A stretch of DNA of 64,000 nt from an uncultured Clostridia bacterium (lineage in GTDB: Bacteria > Bacillota > Clostridia > Oscillospirales > Oscillospiraceae). Below, in pieces: positions 53,977 to 62,432 of this stretch. Where the stretch lies: positions 1 through 64,000 of the forward strand of contig CAMCNO010000007.1 in NCBI GenBank assembly GCA_945876285.1, given 5' to 3'. The position numbers and the translations under genes are program-made. Each line of letters begins with the position of its first letter. Position 1 is the stretch's first letter. The notes beneath the pieces are model-generated. The model saw only the letters and a list, made by a program, of their open reading frames with translations. It did not search any database and was not told the DNA's origin.

Positions 53977-56082
53977 TTGACGAAGCTGAGAGCACGGATG
54001 GAGGAGATTGGAGAACACCTGCGGCTGTTCACGGAGGAGGAAGCCATTTTGGCGGCGGCGGAATTGGGCGATTGGGATCGGGTGTTTGCCCTGCTGGACG
54101 AAATGAAGCGCCCTATGGATCAGGGCGCTGCCGGACAGTGCCTGGAATGGGCGCTGCATCATGCGCCGTGGCAGACCTTCGACCGTCTGCTGGACCGTCT
54201 GCCGGGGGGAGAGTATGCGGGAAAAACCGTCATCAGAGGTCTCATCACAAACAGGGGAGACAACGACGCTTTGGAGGCCAGCGGCACTCTGGTCCTGCTG
54301 GCTGCGGCCTGCGGAAAGGCGGAGCATCTAAGGTGCCTGCTGGACCACGGCTGGGACGTGAACAGCGCCTCGCCGGACGCGGCCCGGAGCCTGCGGGCGC
54401 GAATTTCCGGAATTTATGCGTCTCAAAAGGTGTTCGCGCCGCCCGCCGAGCCGTACTCCGCCCGCAGAGAGAGTACGCTGTGCTTTTTGGCGGAGGATGA
54501 GGATGAGCACAAGCCCTGGCGCTATGCCCGCGGTGTCCTTCCGGGCGTTACGCCGCTGGCTGCTGCCGTGATCTGCGGACAGACGGACTGTGCGCGGCTG
54601 CTGATGGACTACGGCGCGTGGCGGGAGGAGGCACACTCCGTTGCCAGAGTGCTGATGATGCGCCTGCGGGAGGACGATGCGCAGTATCAGGCCTGCCGGG
54701 AGGCGGTGCTGTCCTACGGAGAGACGCCTCACCCTATGGAGCTGTGGTCGGTCATCCACATCTGCACGCCGGAACAGCTGCGGGCGGAGCTGAGCCGCTG
54801 CCGCTACAGCGACGAAGCCATTGCGGAAGCTGTGATGGAGCTGACGGGTGAGAACTGGCGGAATCCCTTTTGGCGCTACGGGCAGGAGGTGTCGATGTAT
54901 GACGGCGAACGGCTGCGCATCCTGGAGCAGTATGCGCCCCAGGTGTTCCGGCAGGAGAACATCGTGGGACGGCTGCTGTACTGGGGACTGATGCAGGGTG
55001 ATGAGGAGGACATGCAGGAGTTTCTGCCGCGCCTGTGTCCGGAGAGGGTGGACCTGTCCATGCTGAGGGGCGCGTTGATGTATCCGGGGGCCAGGAGGGT
55101 CAGCAGATTCCTGCGGTGTCTGGCCCAGGGACGGACCTGCGTCATGGACCGGGACAGTGTGCCGTGGCATACGTCGCCGCTGGTGCTGCAGACGCTGTTC
55201 AAGTGCGTGACCTTCCTGCCGCCCACTGTCCATGAGGGCGTCAGCGGACTGACCTATGCGATTTTGCGCACCAACAACCTCAAGCTCATCCGCGGCGCCC
55301 TGGAGACGGGCACGATCCCGCCGGAGGAATCCGCCCGGGACCTGCTGGCCTGCCATGCAGAGAGCGAAAGCGGCTCCGCTGCGGTTCGGGCGGCGATTTT
55401 GAGCACCCCACGCCCGGAGGTGACGGAGCACCCGGCTGTGCAGGACCAGACGTCCGCCGGACCGTACCGCTGGGGCGTGGAGGGAACATGGGAGAGGGCC
55501 GTGAAGTCCCATCAGCCCATGGGCGGCCTGCTGCCTCTGGGCTATCCCGGAAACCGGGAGGAGGTGACGCTGGAGTGCGAGGACGGCGTCTGGTACCTGG
55601 ATTCGGAATTTGCGGTGATGTGCGTGACTGGCCGCAGTGCCGACGCCGAACGCTGGGTGCGGGACAAAGCGGACAACGCGCTGCGGCAGGTCTTCTCCCT
55701 GCGCCCGGAGGAGCAGGATTATGAGCTGATGGGCACGGCGCTGTGCCTGGCCGCCTTCGCGGGACAGCGTGAGACGGTGGAGGCGCTGCTGAGTCTGGGC
55801 GCGGAGGCGGAGGAGCAGCACATGGGCATGCCCGGTATCCTGCGGCTCGACAACGGCGCCCGGGAGCTGCCCGTGACGGCTTTGGAGGCCGCAATGGTGC
55901 AGGGACACTGGGAGACGGCGCGGCTCCTGCTGCAGCACGGCGCTGTCTGCGATCTAGGACAGAACGCCGTGCAGGCCCTCTGGCGGCTCTTCCGGCAGGA
56001 CGACATGGAGGAGGCTGTGCGGCGTCATCTGGAGGGCTATGTGTCCTGTGCTGGAGGAAGGATTCTCTTGACGAAACAATAG
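53977..56082 (+). CDS. Ankyrin-repeat protein (second subfamily)
   Basis: 701 aa, TTG start after aaggagg; TLVLLAAACGKAEHLRCLLDHGWDVNSAS, TPLAAAVICGQTDCARLLMDYGAW, ALCLAAFAGQRETVEALLSLGAE; shares VTFLPPT...PPEE with 34544-36691. Confidence 0.85.
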   Translation: MTKLRARMEEIGEHLRLFTEEEAILAAAELGDWDRVFALLDEMKRPMDQGAAGQCLEWALHHAPWQTFDRLLDRLPGGEYAGKTVIRGLITNRGDNDALEASGTLVLLAAACGKAEHLRCLLDHGWDVNSASPDAARSLRARISGIYASQKVFAPPAEPYSARRESTLCFLAEDEDEHKPWRYARGVLPGVTPLAAAVICGQTDCARLLMDYGAWREEAHSVARVLMMRLREDDAQYQACREAVLSYGETPHPMELWSVIHICTPEQLRAELSRCRYSDEAIAEAVMELTGENWRNPFWRYGQEVSMYDGERLRILEQYAPQVFRQENIVGRLLYWGLMQGDEEDMQEFLPRLCPERVDLSMLRGALMYPGARRVSRFLRCLAQGRTCVMDRDSVPWHTSPLVLQTLFKCVTFLPPTVHEGVSGLTYAILRTNNLKLIRGALETGTIPPEESARDLLACHAESESGSAAVRAAILSTPRPEVTEHPAVQDQTSAGPYRWGVEGTWERAVKSHQPMGGLLPLGYPGNREEVTLECEDGVWYLDSEFAVMCVTGRSADAERWVRDKADNALRQVFSLRPEEQDYELMGTALCLAAFAGQRETVEALLSLGAEAEEQHMGMPGILRLDNGARELPVTALEAAMVQGHWETARLLLQHGAVCDLGQNAVQALWRLFRQDDMEEAVRRHLEGYVSCAGGRILLTKQ

Positions 56083-56091
56083 GTGTTCACT

Positions 56092-56751
56092 TTAGAAATC
56101 AGGCTCTTCATCCCCGAAGAGCTCGTGGAAAAAGCTGTCGAAGTTCACAGGGGAAGGGGAGGCCATATCCGCCTCCATCTCCAGTTTGGAAGCGAATTCC
56201 CGCTCTTTGAACAGCAGGCGGGAGGCCATCACCTTGTTTTCCGGTACAAACATGCTTGTGGGAGGCAGGAAGATCTCATCCAGCGGAGCTGCGGATTCCT
56301 CCAATTCCTCCGAACGGGAGTACCCGTCCTCTACTTCCATCCAGGCATAGCGGCGATACTTGCCGGCGCAGCGGCCGTAGGCCAGCCGGTAGCGCATGCG
56401 TACGCCAGTGAGAAGGATGCGTTCATTCTGCTCGGTTGTGAAGCTGGCGGCGTAGGGAGAAATCTCAACCGGCTCCGTCAGGTGGGATACCTGAATTGGT
56501 TGGATAAAGGGCTGTTTCCAGAATTTCACCTTCTGATCTCCAACCTGGTATTGCCGGTACAGCGACAGGATTTCGTGCTCGTAGCTATGGGGGTCCGGCT
56601 CATTGTCAGGTGCGCTGGGAGTTTGCTGCTCCAGGGAGGCAAAGAAATCGTCCAGCATGGCGGAAGTGCCTGCATAGGGGAAGAAGTAGCCGCCCGAAGC
56701 CAACAGCGTGATTTGGTAAAGCGGGGTATCGGTGGAGAGAGCAATCTTCAT
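56092..56751 (-). CDS. Hypothetical protein
   Basis: 219-aa ORF between convergent and divergent ankyrin genes. Confidence 0.6.
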   Translation of the reverse strand: MKIALSTDTPLYQITLLASGGYFFPYAGTSAMLDDFFASLEQQTPSAPDNEPDPHSYEHEILSLYRQYQVGDQKVKFWKQPFIQPIQVSHLTEPVEISPYAASFTTEQNERILLTGVRMRYRLAYGRCAGKYRRYAWMEVEDGYSRSEELEESAAPLDEIFLPPTSMFVPENKVMASRLLFKEREFASKLEMEADMASPSPVNFDSFFHELFGDEEPDF

Positions 56752-56921
56752 GGCATCAACCCTTCAGCCGCGCGCTGTCCGCACCAATAGAGAATCGTGT
56801 GCGGAGGCAAACGGCCGCCTTTCTTGTGGAATTCTATTTCGGAGACTTCTAACTTTCGATTATAAGGAGAAGCAATCAAAAAAGCAAGCCGGGCGCAGAA
56901 TGGTGCAGTGCTGCCGCTGAT

Positions 56922-56950
56922 CAAATTTGGACAGAACATGGGTGTACAGT
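56922..56950 (+). promoter_or_regulatory. Shared promoter element CAAATTTGGAC-N12-TACAGT
   Basis: CAAATTTGGACagaacatgggtgTACAGT. Confidence 0.68.
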
Positions 56951-56990
56951 ATAGCCAGAAACCTGAATCAAAAGAGAAAAGGAGACAGCC

Positions 56991-59120
56991 ATGTGGTTCA
57001 GTAACCATGATATCGAAACGCTGCACAAGGCCCTGGAGGAACGGAGGCATGCCAAAGTCTATGCTCTGCTGGACGGACTGAAGGAGAAGCTATCGGGAGA
57101 AGATGCGGCAGCGTGTCTGAAGGCGGCGCTGTCCTGCTCACCCGGGGTGTTTTGCCGGGTGCTGGAGCGGTGCAAGCCGGGTGAGTACGCCGGCTGGGTC
57201 AGGGTGGAGCTGGCCAGGGGCCGCGCCGCCTATGTTCGCGGCACCATGCTGACGCTGGCCGCGGCCCTGAACCGGCCGGAGCATGTGCGTATTCTGCTGG
57301 AAGCAGGCCATGACTGCAACAGCGCCGGGTTAGCTTCCGCACAGGCGTTTTTGGACGGTATGGGCTTCCCGGATATCACCATGATGGGGGACGCATCGCC
57401 GCTCGGAGACCGAAGCGGCGCCAGCTCCGGCGCGATCAATATCAGCGGGCGGGGCAACTGGCAGATCCCCTGCGCTACGCCGCTGGCTGCGGCGGTGGTG
57501 TGCGGCAGCAAGAGGGCTGCACAGGTGCTGCTGCGCTGGCCCGGCGTCTGGAGAGAGGAGAGCGGCGTGGTCTGCCGTGCCGCCCTCATGGCGCTGGAGC
57601 TGTATCAGGACGACCCGCGGCAGGACACAGCGGCACTGGTGTTCCGGGCATCCCGGGGAAAGCGCTTTGACCGGGAACGTCTAATGGAGACCCGCTGCCT
57701 GCGGGTGGAGTATGCCGGGGCCTTCTGCTCGGCGGAGGTCCTCCGCAGCCAACTGGAGGGAGGCTTCTGCGACGAGACCACAGCCCGGAAGCTACTGGAG
57801 CTGATGGATCAGGAGTCAAGGCGCATGGGGAAGTTTCCCATCCGCGCCTGCGCCGAAAAGCTGCGGCTGCTGGAGCGGTATTTCCCCCAGCTCTGCCGGG
57901 AATCCTGGGTGACGGGAATCCTGCTGCGGGAGGTGGTTGCCCGGTTTTCGCCCAAGAACACCTGCCCGCAGATGATCCGGCAGTGGAAGCGGCTTTGCGG
58001 GGAGGAGGGAGACCTGACCTGGGCCAGCCTGGAGCTACGGTGGATGCCCCGGAAGCAGCTGCGCATCCTGCTGCAGACGTTGGGGCAGGATACCCGGCTG
58101 GTCATGGATGCCGACGCCGCCGGATTAGGCCCCGCAGCGGAGCATCACACGGTCATGGAGCTTTTGCAGCATGTCCATTTTCGGCACAACCGGGGCTTGG
58201 AGGGGGTCAGCGCCCTTGCGGCGAACCTGACGGCCAGCGGCAATTTGCGGCTGCTTGTCAGAGGCGCGCAGCTGGGCGCATTTCAGGGCGAGGAGCCCCA
58301 GGCCCTGTTGGCGCATCTGGAGCGCCGGAACCAACCCAACCTGCGGGCGGCTGCGCTTGCCTACGGCAATGTGCGGGACGACGGGGAAGAACCGCCCTGG
58401 AAGACCTGCTGCCGGAGTCGTAGCTGGTATCGGAGCTGGTTCCCGGAGCCGGAAGCGTATCGGGAATGGCTGGAGGAGCTGGCTTTTGAAGAGCTTTCGG
58501 AGGAGGAGTGCCTGCGCCGCCTGCAGGTCATGGATTACCCGGAGTATGTCGGTAGCTTTTGGCTTGACGAATCGCAGATCAATCTGCGGAGAAGCGGGTC
58601 GGCTGGTGAAACGGAGTTCTGCGTCAGAAGTCCGGCAGCCGCCGTCTTCTGCGGAACGCAGGAGCAGCCGCTGCGGCTGATGATGAAGTATCTGCCGGAG
58701 AAGCTGGATAAGAGCTATTTCCTCTCTCTCACCGGGACGCAGTTCCAGCTGATGGGTACGCCTCTGTGTCTGGCAGCAGCCATGGGACAGACTGCGTTCG
58801 TCAAGCTGCTGCTGGATACCGGCCTCCAGCCTGATGAGCAGGGGCGGGGCGTGGTATCCGCCATCGCCCGGTGGGGATATTCGCAGCGGTGCCTGACGCC
58901 GTTGATGGCGGCGATTTTGTTCGGACAGGAGGAGACCGCCAGACTGCTGCTGGGCGCAGGCGCGCAGTGCGACTTTTCCAAGCCGGAGTACCAGCTCCTC
59001 CTGCGGATGGGAAATGAAGACGCCTACGAATTGGCGGCCTGCCTGCCGGGCGTAGGGTTCGAGAAGCTCACACCGGAACAACTGGATGCGCTGAAATACG
59101 AGCAAAACATCGATCTGTGA
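56991..59120 (+). CDS. Ankyrin-repeat protein (WPGVW subfamily)
   Basis: 709 aa; TMLTLAAALNRPEHVRILLEAGHDCNSAG, TPLAAAVVCGSKRAAQVLLRWPGVWREESGVVCRAA, TPLMAAILFGQEETARLLLGAGAQCDF. Confidence 0.87.
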   Translation: MWFSNHDIETLHKALEERRHAKVYALLDGLKEKLSGEDAAACLKAALSCSPGVFCRVLERCKPGEYAGWVRVELARGRAAYVRGTMLTLAAALNRPEHVRILLEAGHDCNSAGLASAQAFLDGMGFPDITMMGDASPLGDRSGASSGAINISGRGNWQIPCATPLAAAVVCGSKRAAQVLLRWPGVWREESGVVCRAALMALELYQDDPRQDTAALVFRASRGKRFDRERLMETRCLRVEYAGAFCSAEVLRSQLEGGFCDETTARKLLELMDQESRRMGKFPIRACAEKLRLLERYFPQLCRESWVTGILLREVVARFSPKNTCPQMIRQWKRLCGEEGDLTWASLELRWMPRKQLRILLQTLGQDTRLVMDADAAGLGPAAEHHTVMELLQHVHFRHNRGLEGVSALAANLTASGNLRLLVRGAQLGAFQGEEPQALLAHLERRNQPNLRAAALAYGNVRDDGEEPPWKTCCRSRSWYRSWFPEPEAYREWLEELAFEELSEEECLRRLQVMDYPEYVGSFWLDESQINLRRSGSAGETEFCVRSPAAAVFCGTQEQPLRLMMKYLPEKLDKSYFLSLTGTQFQLMGTPLCLAAAMGQTAFVKLLLDTGLQPDEQGRGVVSAIARWGYSQRCLTPLMAAILFGQEETARLLLGAGAQCDFSKPEYQLLLRMGNEDAYELAACLPGVGFEKLTPEQLDALKYEQNIDL

Positions 59121-59196
59121 TGAAAAGGACCGTTGTGAAGGAGTATTGAAATTATCCGTTCAAAGTATTAGCAACTGGCCTTCTGGACAGAATCCT

Positions 59197-59249
59197 CGAT
59201 TTTAGCCGATTCTTGCAAAAACATAGAATCAAGGATATAATCCCAGCAG
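59197..59249 (+). promoter_or_regulatory. Promoter/operator copy A, upstream of the STAND-like gene
   Basis: TTGCAA (59213-59218)-N17-TATAAT (59236-59241); dyad GATTCT-N11-AGAATC (59208-59230). Confidence 0.75.
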
Positions 59250-59340
59250 GAGTCTGCCGGTTCGGAGCGTGTAGTTTAGTTGGGTGAAACACCCAATCCG
59301 GTAAAGCTAGACAGGCAGAAATGTCAAATGATAGGCAAGG

Positions 59341-62061
59341 ATGCGCAGGCGTGGTCAGGGAGCCGCTGACACGGCCGTGCATATCTCTGAGATGACCAAC
59401 GAGGAGATGACACGTATGATGATTCGAAGAGAGGAAATGGAGCCGTTCCGTAAACTGATGGATTCAGACGAAGTTTCTGTGGTGAATCTTTACGGAGAAG
59501 CCGGGATCGGCAAGTCGTCTTTTGTGAAGCATCTGATCAAAAGCGATGATGTGAAAAACCGGATGGTAGGCGGCTATCTTGACTTTGGGCATATAAAGAC
59601 GCCGGTGGAAGATGAGATGATCGACAGCCTGTATGATTTGTGCGATCAGCTGAAGATTATCAGCAATTTTAAGCCGGATGATTTTAATGTTGCGGATTAT
59701 GTGGACAGCAGACGCAGCAAGCGCATCCCCTACGCAGAGAGAAGTGAATCAGGCACAGGAATCGATCTGATCGACACTGCGCTGGACATTTCGGAAATTG
59801 CATCGCAGTTTATTGACCTGACTTATCTGGGTACCGGCCTGAAAGCATGGAAAATGCTGACAAATATCTATCAGAAATACAAAGCGGTCTCTGAGGAGGA
59901 AAAAGCCCGCTATCAGAAATATGAATCCATGGATGACCGTACGCTGCGGAACAGTCTTCCTGGAGCGCTGGCCACTGACCTTAACTCGCTTAAGGGCAAG
60001 GGACGCCGTAAGATCGTGATGGTTCTGGATCATGTGGACAGTCATGAGGGAGAACTGGGGAAAAGTGACCATTCGTGGCTGCACAAGCTGCTGGAGAGGA
60101 AGGACTCCGGAATAAAGTGGGTTGTGGTCACCAGAAAACCCCTGACTGATCCAATCGCTGGTATGGAAAAGCTGGAAATCAAGGCGATTCCTGACACCGA
60201 CATGCGGGACTATCTGGAGAAGCAGTCGATCCGCCCCGCTGATATTGACCAGATCATAACGTTAAGCGGCGGATCACCCTTCTATTTACAGCGCGTTCTG
60301 GCGCTCATCCAAGAAAAGAAATCTTTTACGGAGGATGACTGGATTCGCCTGCAGTCCAGAGATCGGTTGTACATTGCCCGTGAATATGTAGACAATCTGC
60401 CTGCTGAACTGTCGGATATCCTGTTCGTGCTGGCTTGTGCCGAAGAATTTGACCGGAGCCTGTTCCATATCCTGTTTCCCGAAAAATTGTTTGAACGACT
60501 GCTTCAGTGGTTTCTTGGTTCAACATTTGAGCACACAGGCGGGAGATACCGCGTACAAAGCAGCATGAAGGATATCATCCTGGATTACCTGGCCGAGTTG
60601 AATCCCAACATCGAGCAGGAATGCTATGACAAGCTCTTTGCTGCGGAGTGTCAGTGGGTTCGACAGTATTCGTCTGAGGCCGGAGCAGATCTTGATCATC
60701 ATCTGCGCAATCTGTGCCTTTACGCAAAGAAACGGGGAGATATCAGAACCAGCTTTGCCGCATTGAGCGAGCTGAAGGGAATCATGCTCTCCACCGGAAA
60801 TGCCACATTATACAGCAAAGAAGTGGAGGAACTTCTGACGGCATGTGAACAGCAGGATGGGGTGCAGTTGAGCATTCTTCTGGAGGCGGCGCTGCTTGCC
60901 TACTACTGGGCGGACTACCAACAAGCAGCACAGCGCTGTGTGCAGGGGCGTGACCTTGCCCGCCGGAATAAAAGTGCCGCCATGGAGCTCCAGTTTTTGG
61001 CGATTCAGATGGATGTTGCCCATATTGCGCCATCCGATGAGAAGGATGCCAGCCAGCAGGTGATCGATCTGGCCACTGCATTTCTCACGCTGCTGGAACA
61101 GCAAAGAGCCGCCATTCCGTACAGAATGTATCTTACCAACAAGATGAATGTGTACCTTCGGTTGGCCAGAGCATACACCACAAAGAGCAACTTCCCCAGA
61201 GCGCTTGCTTATCTGCAGGACTTCTTTAAAACCCTCACCGCCGACAAGGTCAGTGCGTTGGGCCTTCATGACCTGTATGCCCGCGCCCATGAAATGATGG
61301 GAAATCTGTATGGACAGATGGGGAAGCATGAGGATGAACTGGATATGGAGTATCGGGCCGTTGACGCCTATAACATTGCTGAGGTGATGCAGCGGATCTG
61401 GGATCCGGAATTCGAACTGAATTTCGGACTGGCCTGTAAGAGACTGGGGGAAAGCTGTCTCCGCGAGGGGAAGCTGGAAGAAGGGCTGGCGCTGATAGAC
61501 GATGCTCTGGCCAAATATCAGCTGGTAAAACAGAACGCTCCGGAGATCATAGATACCTATTGTAAGATAGGATTTGCCTGTAATGATGCGGCTCAGTATT
61601 TGCTGAAGTATGAGAGCTACAGAAAGAAGGCGGAGGAGTATCTTGCCTGTGCGGAGAATACCGCCAATGAAGCCATAAACTTCATGGAGAAGCTGAAGGG
61701 TACGGAGACCGTTGGAAACCGACAGATCTGCAGTATTCGCTGTACCGCAGCACGCCTTTCCGGTGTCCTGCTGTTTACCCAGAACCGGCATCAGGAAGCG
61801 GAAGGGGCATTCCAAAAAGCGTTGGAGTATGGACGCCAGTTTGTCCTTGCGGTACCGACGCATCCCTATTCCTATTTAGGGAATGCCAGAACTTATGTAA
61901 ACTATGCGGAATTTTTGTCGGAGACGGGTCGCCGCCAGGAAGCAGGAAAGGCTGCAGAATACGGCATGGAGGCATTGAGAATGGCTCGGAGTTATTCTGA
62001 TGACGCAAATGCATTCCAAAAGGAATTCGACAGACTGAAACAGCTGAGCTCACTTGCGTAA
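59341..62061 (+). CDS. STAND/NB-ARC-like P-loop ATPase with C-terminal TPR-like helices
   Basis: 906 aa (start uncertain); VVNLYGEAGIGKSSFVKHLI, RKIVMVLDHVDSHEG, ITLSGGSPFYLQRVLAL; TPR-like C-terminal half. Confidence 0.78.
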   Translation: MRRRGQGAADTAVHISEMTNEEMTRMMIRREEMEPFRKLMDSDEVSVVNLYGEAGIGKSSFVKHLIKSDDVKNRMVGGYLDFGHIKTPVEDEMIDSLYDLCDQLKIISNFKPDDFNVADYVDSRRSKRIPYAERSESGTGIDLIDTALDISEIASQFIDLTYLGTGLKAWKMLTNIYQKYKAVSEEEKARYQKYESMDDRTLRNSLPGALATDLNSLKGKGRRKIVMVLDHVDSHEGELGKSDHSWLHKLLERKDSGIKWVVVTRKPLTDPIAGMEKLEIKAIPDTDMRDYLEKQSIRPADIDQIITLSGGSPFYLQRVLALIQEKKSFTEDDWIRLQSRDRLYIAREYVDNLPAELSDILFVLACAEEFDRSLFHILFPEKLFERLLQWFLGSTFEHTGGRYRVQSSMKDIILDYLAELNPNIEQECYDKLFAAECQWVRQYSSEAGADLDHHLRNLCLYAKKRGDIRTSFAALSELKGIMLSTGNATLYSKEVEELLTACEQQDGVQLSILLEAALLAYYWADYQQAAQRCVQGRDLARRNKSAAMELQFLAIQMDVAHIAPSDEKDASQQVIDLATAFLTLLEQQRAAIPYRMYLTNKMNVYLRLARAYTTKSNFPRALAYLQDFFKTLTADKVSALGLHDLYARAHEMMGNLYGQMGKHEDELDMEYRAVDAYNIAEVMQRIWDPEFELNFGLACKRLGESCLREGKLEEGLALIDDALAKYQLVKQNAPEIIDTYCKIGFACNDAAQYLLKYESYRKKAEEYLACAENTANEAINFMEKLKGTETVGNRQICSIRCTAARLSGVLLFTQNRHQEAEGAFQKALEYGRQFVLAVPTHPYSYLGNARTYVNYAEFLSETGRRQEAGKAAEYGMEALRMARSYSDDANAFQKEFDRLKQLSSLA

Positions 62062-62196
62062 ATCGGTTCTGGCAACAGAAAAGTCAGTGCGGCATGGGCA
62101 GCGGTGCTGGCACAGACCTGGCAGGCGCCATTTGGTTTCGTATGAGTAAGGGGCGGTCTGCACAACCGAAATAACGGATTTGGATTGAACAGGGAG

Positions 62197-62248
62197 CCTC
62201 GCAGAAGCGGAACAAGCCGTTCCGCTTCTGCGAGGTCTTTGATTTTTT
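62197..62248 (+). terminator. Strong Rho-independent terminator
   Basis: Perfect 17-bp stem CCTCGCAGAAGCGGAAC-aagcc-GTTCCGCTTCTGCGAGG then tctttgaTTTTTT. Confidence 0.85.
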
Positions 62249-62313
62249 ATAAAGTGTCGGAGTGCTGTTTGCTCTCTATAAAAAACTCCAACGGATCACT
62301 GGGCGGAATGATT

Positions 62314-62366
62314 CGATTTTGGTCGATTCTTGCAAAAAAACAGAATCAGGGATATAATCCAAACAG
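62314..62366 (+). promoter_or_regulatory. Promoter/operator copy B, upstream of the dGTPase-like gene
   Basis: TTGCAA (62330-62335)-N17-TATAAT (62353-62358); dyad GATTCT-N11-AGAATC (62325-62347); near-duplicate of copy A. Confidence 0.75.
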
Positions 62367-62432
62367 AAATATACCGGAGCAGAGCATCCGGAAAGAAAAT
62401 GCCAAATCTGTGCAAACAGGAGAGAGAACACA

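Noticed and set aside
54328-55938. 536-aa minus-strand ORF
   Set aside because: Shadow of the ankyrin gene 53977-56082.
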